A DNA stretch of 64,000 bases, taken from assembly GCA_013076295.1 (NCBI GenBank), contig RQOL01000855.1, positions 1,116,001 to 1,180,000 on the forward strand. The letters run 5' to 3'. The notes below the pieces were generated by a model. That model saw nothing but the letters and a program-made list of their open reading frames with translations, did no database searches and was not told the DNA's origin. The first letter of the stretch is position 1. Every line of letters begins with the position of its first letter. Below are positions 51,801 to 64,000 of the stretch, one piece after another. Source of the DNA: Sanderia malayensis (taxonomy: Eukaryota > Cnidaria > Scyphozoa > Semaeostomeae > Pelagiidae). A program made the position numbers and the translations under genes.

Positions 51801-52521
51801 TATAGGCAAGTAAATAAATGTTGAAATTGAATATAAAATACAAACCTTATTAGCATGGTCAAAATATGCAGAAACACTGAACTTGATTTCATGGACATCC
51901 TAAAAAAAATATAGAATTATAATTGTATGAAAATAAGCTGATAGATATTTTAACCGAAAATGAGAATATTGAAGATTGTAAGATTGGATAAAGAAGAAAA
52001 TTTAAATATAATATAACACACGGGTATGTCAGCATCAAGGACAGTATTGACATATAATGCACCAGTTTTGTTGTTAATCGTAATGGTGTTATTTTCAATA
52101 TTAAATATTTCGTATGTTATTGGCATTGCTGGATCAGACAATGTTGCATTGACAAATCCAAAACATGTACCTACAAAAAAAAATTAAATAACATTCTTCA
52201 CCGTAGAAACATTCAAACATTACATAACCTTAAAAAGATGCTGATGCAAATGAAAAATTAAATGTTCAATTTCAATTACCAATTGGTGTTCCTTCATCCA
52301 CAGTAAAAAAATACGCATAAGGTTTGCTGAAAACTGGTTGCTCACACTGGACAGCAACTATAATTAAAAAAACCGTAAGTAGTAAATGTTAAAACAAAGC
52401 AAAGAAGAAAAGCAAAATACAAAACAGAAGCATTAAAATGAATTATTACATGCTGAGAAACAAATTACTTACACAAAGCTTGAAAAGCAACAAAAATTAT
52501 TACTGGTTTCTTCAAATACAT
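42875..52521 (-). CDS. Transmembrane cadherin with about 13 cadherin repeats (39 exons)
   Basis: Ca-dependent adhesion-type protein, about 1805 residues. Exons: 52521-52473, 52357-52280, 52170-52022, 51899-51846, 51759-51670, 51588-51490, 51398-51297, 51197-51063, 50968-50890, 50799-50690, 50600-50433, 50336-50211, 50106-49948, 49869-49667, 49568-49439, 49340-49249, 49134-49047, 48936-48811, 48713-48652, 48547-48415, 48335-47943, 47839-47660, 47550-47449, 47170-47056, 46917-46859, 46746-46531, 46438-46319, 46178-46063, 45730-45615, 45525-45406, 45301-45203, 45113-45067, 44961-44654, 44529-44464, 44357-44289, 44195-43959, 43869-43774, 43683-43623, 43540-42875. Signal peptide MYLKKPVIIFVAFQALC; then EC repeats with linkers GDINDNAPIF, NDTNDNGPIF, EDVNDNSPTF, VDVNDNIPRF, LDINDNAPIF, VDVNDNGPKF, EDENDNAPFF, TDLDDNAPTF, SDADDNHPYF, QDINDNAPEF plus degenerate ones; LDRE motifs are frequent. 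One TM helix (IYIAVIAVLAILVVLTAF) and a tail of about 280 residues without a recognised catenin-binding motif. No EGF or LamG domain, unlike FAT. Protocadherin-like architecture; orthology unknown. Confidence 0.93.
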
Positions 52522-54035
52522 CTTCTTCAATTGATTCTCATACAAAGATAAAATTGTACTAGAAGATGATATTTTCGCCACACGAAAGTAAAGAAAAAGC
52601 TAAAAGAACGAACATAAATCCTTTAAGCATCATATAACGAGGTTAGTGATTTGAACAAGCTCAAAAATTAACATTATTAATTATTTATGAATAGAGTACC
52701 AGTGAATAAAGCATTTTGCACTCAATTTTTATCCAATAGTCATTCAAACGGCTTTTAAAACTAAATCATAATCATTTTCGAACTTAAATCCACAAGGTAT
52801 GAAATATATTTGATAACCTTGTACATCTATGTATCATTACGTATATCCAATAGCAGACTACCGACCATTAGGATTGCGTTATAAAATGATAAAAAATGAC
52901 ATCATTTTCGATTTTTTATTTTCCTTTTGAGTAAGTTGATATTTCACAACCCGGGACTTACATGCCCCACCTTCTGGTCACATTTGTTGTTCACAGAATA
53001 AAAATATGTAGCAATATAAGAAATTCATATTCAATAAGTTCACAGCAAGTGATTTTATCTCTAAAAAATTAGACCAAAGCACAAGTACTCATATGCGGTG
53101 GCTATAAACTAGAATATGCATTCATTTTAGTGGTAAAATATAACTAGATAACCTGTTCTGGGTACATTTCATATTTAACTATTGGCAGGTATTATTCATT
53201 GCAAAAGCGGAGTCTTTTTATTCACTTAACCAATGTTCTATTGAAATAAACACCAAATTCAGTAAGTATTCAGCACTATCCATATCCAAATTATATGTAT
53301 ATAATAATCATGATCATAATAACTGATTAATAGATGTCTCAAGTGTTGTGTTAGAAATATCATTGATTCATCTTTAAATCAGTTTTTCGATTTTATAACA
53401 GCATAAATATTACACTTGCCTGTTCGTACTTTAAAGTCAACTAACTTGAAAGAATAATAATGCAAATCATAACTTACTGTTGTGTAGGTATATGCCAATT
53501 AATAGAAAAAATCTTTGCTGCATCTTTGGCTTTCATATACATTACATGTAACGCTATGAATACATGGTATGGTGTTGTGGCATATAATATAGTATGATAG
53601 GTGATGCATAGTATGCTTGTAGGTTAAATTTTATATCTTTGCCAATAAGCAAACCAGTACTGCTGAGACAATTCATTGATTTCAATTAATAAGATATTCA
53701 ATTTAGATGCTAATTTGACATATTGGTAAATATTTGGGCTGAGCTGAGATATAAACATCTTAGAAATAGCACAGACAAAGAAAGTCTCTTAAGAGTGGAA
53801 GGTGAAAACAAGGCACACAACCAGTCCAGTCCAGGGGCACTTTCAGGTTTGGAAGGGTTACCTTTGCATGGCTTACTGCAAAATAGGGGGAGACCATGCA
53901 TGACCCTGATCAATTGATCTAGGAATGTGGATACATGAAAAACATGTGTCCAGAGATGGAGATAACAGTGAACAAAAAAAAACTCACTGATTTCAATGAC
54001 AGAATAATCATCATAATCATCATTTACAAATCAGT
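52522..54035. other. Intergenic, no gene recognised
   Basis: AT-rich sequence between the cadherin start and the RPS14 stop. It must hold the cadherin 5' leader and promoter and the RPS14 3' end. A somewhat less AT-rich patch lies at about 53770-53910 without splice or domain support. Confidence 0.5.
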
Positions 54036-55148
<1,113 letters not shown>

Positions 55149-55269
55149 CTAAATGACACCAATAGTAAATCAAAAAGATGGTTCGTTATCTAAACTTTAA
55201 CTTTACATGCATAATGAAATGATATACGAAAAGATTGCAAGTAAAACAAACGGATAGTAATGGCCTTAC

Positions 55270-55316
55270 CTTGAACGTTATTTTCAGCAAGAAGGCGACA
55301 TTAAAAAGAAAGAAAG
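55270..55316 (-). promoter_or_regulatory. RPS14 noncoding first exon with 5'-TOP-like pyrimidine start
   Basis: On the minus strand the sequence CTTTCTTTCTTTTTAATG begins at 55316 and the exon ends TTCAAG|GTAAGG at 55270. Ribosomal protein mRNAs typically start with C followed by a pyrimidine run (5'-TOP), giving growth-dependent translation control. The start site is inferred from this motif only. Confidence 0.6.
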
Positions 55317-55559
55317 CCTCGCTTCCAAAAATTCACATTGAACATCGGAGCCTCGATTTCACGTGAGAGAAGAAAATCTTGAGAAATTCCGACAGAAGTA
55401 GTATGCATGAAAACCTCGTCTACGTCTACCTCGTCTCGCCTCGTTGACTGTTGATATCAATCGCCTCCGCCTTTAAGTTGGGCATTGGGCTCACTCATCG
55501 AAAGATTGCACATCTGGTGAAAAAAAGTTAATTAACACTGGACCTGAGAAAAATTGAAA

Positions 55560-55728
55560 TAAATAAAATATAAATACAAATATAGGGTTAAGTTTAAATT
55601 TTTATTTTTTATTCCAGTACAACTCAAATAAACTAAATAGCTTTCAAATACTTCTCACAAGTAATAAAATAAAAATAAAATAATAAAAAAAATAAAAAAT
55701 AAAATAAAAATAAATAAAAATTTGTTGC
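55560..55728. repeat. A-rich AAATAAAAT low-complexity tract
   Basis: Long run of AAATA/AAAATA words. On the minus strand it lies at the 3' side of the tRNA-like sequence at 55957-56030, so it could be the tail of a SINE whose head is that tRNA-like piece. Confidence 0.6.
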
Positions 55729-55956
55729 GCTCACACCCACCTTGTGTATACGCATGGATAACTACCCTTAGCATCACCCTAGACTCTGAGGTGTTGCACT
55801 ACCATGAGCTCTTGCGAGTACATATTAGATGAAGTCTAACTCTCGAGCAAATGGCGGAGCCGCTGAAACCCATTGAGGTTTTGTTTGCCCAAAGGCTGGT
55901 CTCTCAACCAGCCCGTCCAACAAGCTGTAGTGCCAATACAACATGTTGACGGGGCG

Positions 55957-56030
55957 GTGACTGCTGGGAGTCGAACTCCCGACCTTCAGGTTGGCACCCT
56001 GAAGACCTATCCGCTAGGCTATGCAGTTAC
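55957..56030 (-). repeat. tRNA-like 74-nt sequence (SINE head or tRNA pseudogene)
   Basis: Read on the minus strand, 7-base ends GTAACTG and CAGTCAC pair with one mismatch; TAGCCTAGCGGATAGG is A-box/D-arm-like; CTTCAGG-GTGCCAA-CCTGAAG is a perfect anticodon-type stem and loop (GCC triplet); GGGAGTTCGACTCCC is the T-arm/B-box. The T-stem does not fit the standard 5-bp geometry and the anticodon stem is too long, so a functional tRNA is less likely than a tRNA-derived SINE head. Confidence 0.55.
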
Positions 56031-56117
56031 ACTTATGTAGAGTGTCGTAAGTTCTAGTCTATAGAAGGTGTGAACACGTGACGTTTCAATCTCTAAAGGT
56101 GGGCAGACATTCCCTAA

Positions 56118-56589
56118 CTATACACTGGCAGTAGCATTACGTCATGCAGACTCCTGCGCAGTAGCCAATTTATGACACTGCGCATGCACACCCACCTTTA
56201 CGGCCTCTAACCCTAACCCCAACCCTAATACTAATCCTAACTATACAATGGCAGTAGCATTACGTCATGCAAACTCCTGCGTAGTAGCCAACTTATGACA
56301 CTGCGCATGCACACCCACCTTTACGGCCTCTAACCCTAACCCCAACCCTAATACTAACCCTAACTATACACTGGCAGTGGCATTACGTCATGCAAACTCC
56401 TGCGTAGTAGCCAACTTATGACACTGCGCATGCACACCCACCTTTACGGCCTCTAACCCTAACCCCAACCCTAATACTAACCATAACTATACACTGGCAG
56501 TAGCATTACGTCATGCAAACTCCTGCGTAGTAGCCAACTTATGACACTGCGCATGCACACCCACCTTTACGGCCTCTAACCCTAACCAT
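56118..56589. repeat. Four tandem copies of a 123-bp CCCTAA-containing repeat
   Basis: CTATACACTGGCAGTAGCAT begins at 56118, then at 56241 (one base changed), 56364 and 56487: exactly 123 bp each. Each unit includes TTACGTCATGCA, TGACACTGCGCATGCACACC and a CTAACCCTAACCCCAACCCT block like telomeric CCCTAA repeats. Related units are at 39905-40250 and a diverged one near 38950-39060. Confidence 0.95.
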
Positions 56590-56636
56590 AAACCACTCCC
56601 ACAAAGTATCAAAACATAAATTAGATGCTCTGAGCA

Positions 56637-56745
56637 GGTTTCGAACCAGTGGTCTTCAACTCAGTTTGCAGCCAAGTTACCGGTGGTCCACAACAGTGAC
56701 TGTATTCAGCAGAGAATAGCATAACGTCAAAGGAAGCGGTGCATT
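56637..56745 (-). repeat. tRNA-like head of the composite repeat (copy 2)
   Basis: The plus strand GGTTTCGAACC at 56637-56647 is, on the minus strand, GGTTCGAAACC, a perfect B-box. The A-box-like TGGACCACCGG lies on the minus strand at about 56681-56691. The stretch is clearly similar to 40281-40395 (shared AGTTACCG, GTCCACAACA, AGAGAATAGCA, GTCAAAGGAA). Confidence 0.65.
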
Positions 56746-56806
56746 TGCATGGGGTAGTGTTGTTGTTGTTGATGTGGTGTTGTTGTTGTTGTTCATTCGA
56801 AAGAAG

Positions 56807-59000
<2,194 letters not shown>

Positions 59001-59181
59001 CTAATTAACTTACTGTTGTGTCATTTTTTTCCTCGTTTATAAATGTATTGTGCAAAGCAGCTTTGTCGTTCCCATCCATGCTCCATTCCTCAATCACTCA
59101 TCATGAATAATTACACAAAGAAACACTTGCGCATGCCTCCACAAACATTGTGTACATTTTTACTTTCTATTCATTCGATAT

Positions 59182-59202
59182 AATAAAATGTTACAAAATA
59201 AA
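59182..59202 (+). terminator. Polyadenylation signals of the ATAD1 gene
   Basis: Two AATAAA hexamers, at about 59182 and 59197, lie roughly 185-200 bases past the stop codon, a plausible 3' end. Confidence 0.6.
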
Positions 59203-59303
59203 GCAATTAAATTAATCAATGATTCCTCGTGGGGATGGAGTAACAAAATTCATAAGAATGAATAAAGAACGTTAAAGTTTCACAGCTGCTTTTTGGCGAT
59301 GCT

Positions 59304-62300
59304 TCACATGCCACCCTTATGAAGACCACAATATGGGCGATTTCCAACAACATAGAAACTTGAGCCTTCAAGTCTTGTGTGACATTTCTGAACGAAAAAT
59401 GAAAACAAATAATCTAATGCAAGCTACTCGTGGAGACAAATGGGTAATACACAACAATAGTATATGTGTAAATAAAAGAGAAATTTATACATACGCCACA
59501 CATAAAGCAATCTGTATGCCAGTTTTGGTTCAATGCCTCAACATAACGTTGTCCACCAGAAATCGACCCATTGCACCCAGCACATTTAACACCAAATGTT
59601 TCATCGTGACATTTCTCACAATATGGTTTACCCATTTCTATCAAGAACCCCTCGCTTGCAAAATTCTTACCACATCTTTCACAAAGGAAATGCTCTGGAT
59701 GGTATGTCTTTCCAACAGCATTAATGCAATTCTGGAAAAATAACAGGAACAAGATAGAAACTTCTGATTGCTTCATCAAACCCCAACATGACATATTAAA
59801 AGCAATTAAACATGATAATCAATGATAAGCACTCTACTTGAAAAATAAGTTTAACATTAAACTATTAAATACTTGACTGTTTTAGTTTATCTACTGTTTG
59901 ATGTAAAACCCAGGTAGATTGCATTTTAATGAAATAAGGATATAAAAAGTAACGCAAATGCCATAAAAATAAAGACTTAAGGACACGTAATGTTGCCAAA
60001 GGTGAAAAAAGTTATTAATCTATCGATAATGCTGCACTGGCTGGTATAAAAACATTTTTTTTCTTTGATTTTCCTTAACTTTTATTGCACTTTGCAAATG
60101 ATCAATGGCTTCCCTTCTTCTTTCACGTTGATACTCAATCTCTCCTATTAAATCATCTTTTCTAATTTCATACTGATAGATCTTGCTTTTAGCTTTCTCT
60201 GACCTCCTGTTGCAAATCATGATATCATCTTGCAGTTGCTCAATCAAAGCAAACTCTCTGATCCTATTTGATGCGGCCGCTTTTCCTTGTGATATTATAA
60301 ACTCCTTTCTTCTTCTCAATAATTCGATATCATTTTCCAAATCAATAATTCTCAACCTTGAAGAATCTGATTTATCTTGAATAAATCTTAAATGCAAGCC
60401 ACGTTGAGACAAGAAAGACAGTTTCTTTGACAATTCCTGCATCATTATTTTATTCCTTTTTCTTGCCTTCTCAACTTCATTCGTTAACCATTCTTCATTT
60501 TGCTTTCGATCTCGCTCGTTACCTTTCAATTGACTTTTGTTTTCTTCAATCGTTTTCAGATTTGAATTGATCATTTTCAAACGATTTTCAGCATTCTCCA
60601 ACCTTTGTTCAAGGCGTTGATTCTTTTCCTCAATCTCCACCAAATCTTTTCTCACTTCTCTTTGTCTCCCATAAGCAGTTTTCCATCGCATTAGAGCATC
60701 TTCTTTCAAAGCAATCAACTGATTTGTGCGGCTATTCTCTTGCTGTATGTCATGTTTTATACTTATTATTAATTCTCTTAATGACCTTGGCTCCAATTCT
60801 TCGCCAGTTGATCGGACTGTGGTACAATAATTACATAGCATTGTTCCTCTACCATTCACCTGAAACATACATTAATTGCATTGGACTTTTTTGTCTCATG
60901 CACATGTCAGGCTGTTCGCCAAACCACTTTCCATTCTGCTACAGTTCGAGGTCATGGCATGTGCAATATATTGAAGTCCATTATAACTATGTGTTTATGT
61001 CCTTCTTTGTCTTAATCATGTAGCTCAAATTGAAGAGTTTTTTAAAGTGCAATTTTAAGTGCAAAATGTAATAACAATATAATAAAACATTAATAAAGCG
61101 CAAAACACGATTCGAGATTAAAAAAATCAGATCTCCACCTATGTGAATTGTAATCACACGCACACACACACGTAGCTATAATAAAAATTGTGCATAAAAT
61201 AAACAAATATATATAAATATATGAAAGTGCACCTATGATTTAAAATTATTTGTAAATTTTATGTTGCTTAACAATCACAAACGAAAATGATAACTGGCAA
61301 ACAACCTGACAAACACAAAAAGAGATCAATAAATAAGTATAAAATTGAACTCACCCCGATGATAGCATGGCCACAGGAAGCACATTTTGGAGCAAAATAA
61401 CGATTAAAGCATTGCTCGCAATACAACTTGTCAGCTTCTTCGACAAATCCTTGATTCTGCAAAGATTTTTTGCAGGAATCGCAACAGAAATGCTCGGGGT
61501 GCCATGTTTTACCAATTGCACTGACAAAAGGTCCTCTATAAAACAATAAAATACAAAAATATCAAATAGTAATGTATAAAAATAGGCCTGAGAAATTAAA
61601 TACTTATTTGGGCTGTATATACTCACTTTATCTGGTCATTACAACCATGGCAAACGGGAATTCTAGATGGATCAAGTGGCATTCCTGCTGGCTTTGAAGA
61701 TGGAACTTTTGCTGTGGTTGTTTGTGGCGTAACCACGGCCTGGGGTGAAGGAGATGGCTTAAAAGCAGGCGGAGATGTGGGTGGATTCTTTGTAGGAGAC
61801 GCATTATATGGTGGCTTATAAGAAGAAGAAGATGATGATGATGATGATGATGGGGCATTTGCCTTGAAACTTGGTGCTTTTGGTGTTGAAGAAATTTTAA
61901 AATTTGGACCAGTTGGCATTGGGGCTTTTGGAATCGGATTGACTGTCGTGACTTGCGGAGCAACCATTTTAGGCTGCTGTGAAGGCAATGGTACAGCTTT
62001 ATTGCGTTCCCCGTGAGGTCTGCTGAAAACTGATTGGTGACCTACGATGAATTGCATTAATGTGACTCACAATAAAAGCTTACACTGACTTGAAGTGACA
62101 AATTCCATACAAATAGCAATTACAATTATGATAATAGAACATACCATCACCAGTTTCAACAGCTTCTTGAAGATGTCTGAATGTACGAGACTGAACACCA
62201 GGTGCGGCATATGATCCAAATGAAGGGCGTGACCCTTCTTCTTCTTCTCCACCAATCAATTCGGGTGGAGGTGGCGGCAAATCTGAAATAACAAATCACG

Positions 62301-63820
62301 TCATCAATTAATAATAATAATACTAGATTATCGAATGTATATATAGGAAAACACGACAGTACAACGTATTCTGTTATACATGCCTAAACATAATAAGATA
62401 CTCATCGGCATTCCCTTTTGTAGTCGAAAAAACAATTGACAGAAAAATCATAACATTGACTATATAATATCATATCTAACAAATATATCAAGCACACTAA
62501 ATACTCCACTCTTCAACAAAAACAATTGTTAACTAACTGCCCGTACTTACTGAGAACAAAAAATAAAAAAAGTTGTCAAATCATTCATGCAGTCGTTTAC
62601 TGGCAAACTGAGGCAAACTAAAGAAATCAAACTAGGACTGTCACTCGTTACAAAAATCATGTTTAACTCACAGCTGCTGGCAATTTCTATTTTGTGATTA
62701 GCTAGTGATGGCAAACAATTCTAGCGCATTAATGAATACAATAATTAAACGTAAACCAAAGCCTATATGAATTACAATACAAAGCGATACGAATGAAAAA
62801 TAAAGGTAGGAGCAACAGCATATACAACATATTATATAGCTTCTTATCGATACAGCTGTTAGTTACTGTTTCTGCTGGTTAGGCCTGGAAGAGAAAAAAA
62901 AACATTTAACTGATACCTCAAAGGAGGTTCGTAAAATAAACAAAAAGGTTCCAAAAGAAAAAAAACATGTGCTACCATTAAGCAAATTCATCTCATAGAG
63001 GCTCTTGGTGTCACTTTGTACTTATCCGTAGACTGGCCAGCTAAACAAAAATGAATAAAATTGGTATTGTCTGAACAGAACTAGTGAATAACACTTGGTA
63101 TGACTTGGACATCACTTTTTATCTTAGTGTGTTAATTTTATCGTACTTATTGCGACATTTATTCCATTGACAATTATGATCATTTATCGAAATATGATAT
63201 TGGTTTTAAGTGAGTGAGCGAATTGAGATATTTAGAATGAGATACGGCCATACCTCGTGGAGAATTAGATGAACGTTGTGAAACTTTCACACTAAATGCT
63301 GGCATTGTGATTTTAACCCCAGTGGCAGTTGGTTTAATTGATGAAACTACTCGTTTGGTCACCCGGTGAGGATACGTATTAGATCCAGAGAAAACCTCCT
63401 CATACATTTCACCATTGTAACTTTGCATTGTCACAATGTCATCATTGTCACAATGTAAAGAAGATGAATTGAAACCATTTTCTGGAACAAAAAAGGAAGC
63501 TTGCATGCTTTTTCAATAAGATTCTTTTTACTTCTCATTAATATTATAATACATGAAACGTGTAGCTGCTCATTAACTGTAAGTAGCAATGATGAATTGG
63601 AATATTATTGTTACTTCTTAGTGGTTTATGGGTTAGTAAAGCAAAGCCGTGATTATCATTGGTCAGTGTTTAATAGTGGAAATTACTATCATAATAGTGG
63701 ATAATAATATCAATGGCGATTATAACAAGCAATATATCCCAGCAAAGTTATCTTAAAAGCAATACTTACCAGTATGCAAAGGAGATAAATTGGAACTTGA
63801 ACCACTGTTCTGAGATGTTC
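59304..63820 (-). CDS. Three-LIM-domain protein of the Zasp/Enigma (PDLIM) type, 5' end outside window
   Basis: Cytoskeletal scaffold; relatives bind alpha-actinin at actin bundles and adhesions. Exons seen on the minus strand: 63820-63770, 63481-63254, 62282-62145, 62041-61627, 61535-61355, 59731-59495, 59387-59304, phases all compatible; about 444 residues. The N-terminal part is Ser/Pro-rich, with a PPPPP stretch (SH3/profilin-type ligand), then an ATTG-like region and a Pro/Ser/Lys linker. LIM1 starts CHGCNDQIKGPF and includes KTWHPEHFCCDSC and YCEQC; LIM2 starts CASCGHAIIG-NCINAVGK with KTYHPEHFLCERC and YCEKC; LIM3 starts CAGCNGSISGG with NWHTDCFMCGKC and ends RPYCGLHKGGM-stop. LIM spacing and C-terminal position match Enigma/Zasp proteins, whose N-terminal PDZ would lie beyond the right edge. 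The intron 61354-59732 contains a coiled-coil frame. Confidence 0.9.
60020..60868 (-). CDS. Uninterrupted coiled-coil reading frame inside a LIM-gene intron
   Basis: A 282-codon frame on the same strand as the host gene, from ATG at 60868 (MFQVNGRGTMLCNYCTTVRS) to the stop at 60020. A CxxC pair near the N-terminus is followed by about 250 residues rich in Lys, Glu, Arg, Gln and Leu with heptad character (EIEEKNQRLEQRLENAENRL). I do not recognise the family. A short Cys motif plus long coiled coil recalls ATG14/UVRAG N-termini only in layout. Two readings: a nested intronless gene, or an alternative last exon of the LIM gene, because TTTCAG|GTGAATGG is a good phase-0 acceptor and the upstream LIM exon ends in phase 0 (AIIG), which would bring CASC next to CNYC. 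Nothing in the sequence decides between them. Confidence 0.6.
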   Translation of the reverse strand: MFQVNGRGTMLCNYCTTVRSTGEELEPRSLRELIISIKHDIQQENSRTNQLIALKEDALMRWKTAYGRQREVRKDLVEIEEKNQRLEQRLENAENRLKMINSNLKTIEENKSQLKGNERDRKQNEEWLTNEVEKARKRNKIMMQELSKKLSFLSQRGLHLRFIQDKSDSSRLRIIDLENDIELLRRRKEFIISQGKAAASNRIREFALIEQLQDDIMICNRRSEKAKSKIYQYEIRKDDLIGEIEYQRERRREAIDHLQSAIKVKENQRKKMFLYQPVQHYR

Positions 63821-64000
63821 CTATTTCGAAAAAGAGGGATTCGTGAATATAATGAACATATTCAGAGACCTGCATATATCGCGTTAGATGTTACGCAGAT
63901 CGAGATAATTCAATATCATTTCACACACTTTGATTTCCATCACTTCGTAAAGAAATACGAGCGCCATAGTGGCTCGGTTTAGCATTTCTTGTTATCACAT
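63821..64000. other. Right edge, nothing recognised
   Basis: Presumed intron of the LIM gene, running off the window. No further exon with matching splice sites is seen. Confidence 0.4.

Noticed and set aside
53710..53917. Overlapping 64-67 codon frames on both strands
   Set aside because: Short, mutually overlapping, no domain or splice support.
55957..56030. Functional tRNA-Gly (GCC) gene
   Set aside because: T-stem and anticodon-stem lengths do not fit the standard fold, and the sequence context looks like a SINE; recorded as tRNA-like instead.
56200..56590. True interstitial telomere array
   Set aside because: The CCCTAA blocks are short, imperfect and embedded in a 123-bp unit, not a continuous hexamer array.

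Overview
The window is 64 kb of nuclear DNA from an invertebrate animal. The genes are split by GT-AG introns, there are metazoan families (cadherin, PDZ/LIM-type protein, SLC16-like carriers, REJ/polycystin-1-like receptor), and noncoding DNA is full of inverted-repeat transposons, tRNA-like SINE pieces, CCAT minisatellites and CCCTAA-bearing tandem repeats. The species cannot be fixed from this; a cnidarian, sponge or tunicate is possible. All gene models were built by hand from reading frames plus splice sites with matching intron phases. Exon ends may be off by a base or two.

Layout. 1.9-10.8 kb (minus) and 17.5-21.9 kb (plus) hold two divergent, head-to-head SLC16/monocarboxylate-transporter-like MFS genes that share intron phases. 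The first has a 2.34-kb foldback transposon with a perfect 9-bp target duplication in its last intron. 25.4-36.8 kb (plus) is the 5' part of a large secreted or membrane receptor: signal peptide, Thr-rich region, Cys-rich CGxCxG repeats, IPT/TIG, REJ. It is cut by a 100-N assembly gap at 36802-36901, and its 3' half is not seen afterwards.

Right of the gap, 36.9-42.9 kb is gene-free repeat-rich DNA. 42.9-52.5 kb (minus) is a 39-exon transmembrane cadherin with about 13 cadherin repeats. 54.0-55.3 kb (minus) is ribosomal protein RPS14 (uS11). 56.8-59.0 kb (plus) is an ATAD1/Msp1 AAA ATPase. 59.3 kb to beyond the right part of the window (minus) is a three-LIM-domain protein of the Zasp/Enigma (PDLIM) type, with an 849-bp uninterrupted coiled-coil reading frame inside one of its introns.

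The genes have no evident shared pathway; this is ordinary animal gene order with mixed housekeeping, adhesion and transporter genes. Left of the gap introns are long and base composition is moderate. To the right, introns are short and strongly AT-rich. The most interesting signals are the foldback element, the tRNA-like plus CCCTAA tandem-repeat composite seen twice, the nested coiled-coil frame, and the possible contig join at the gap.
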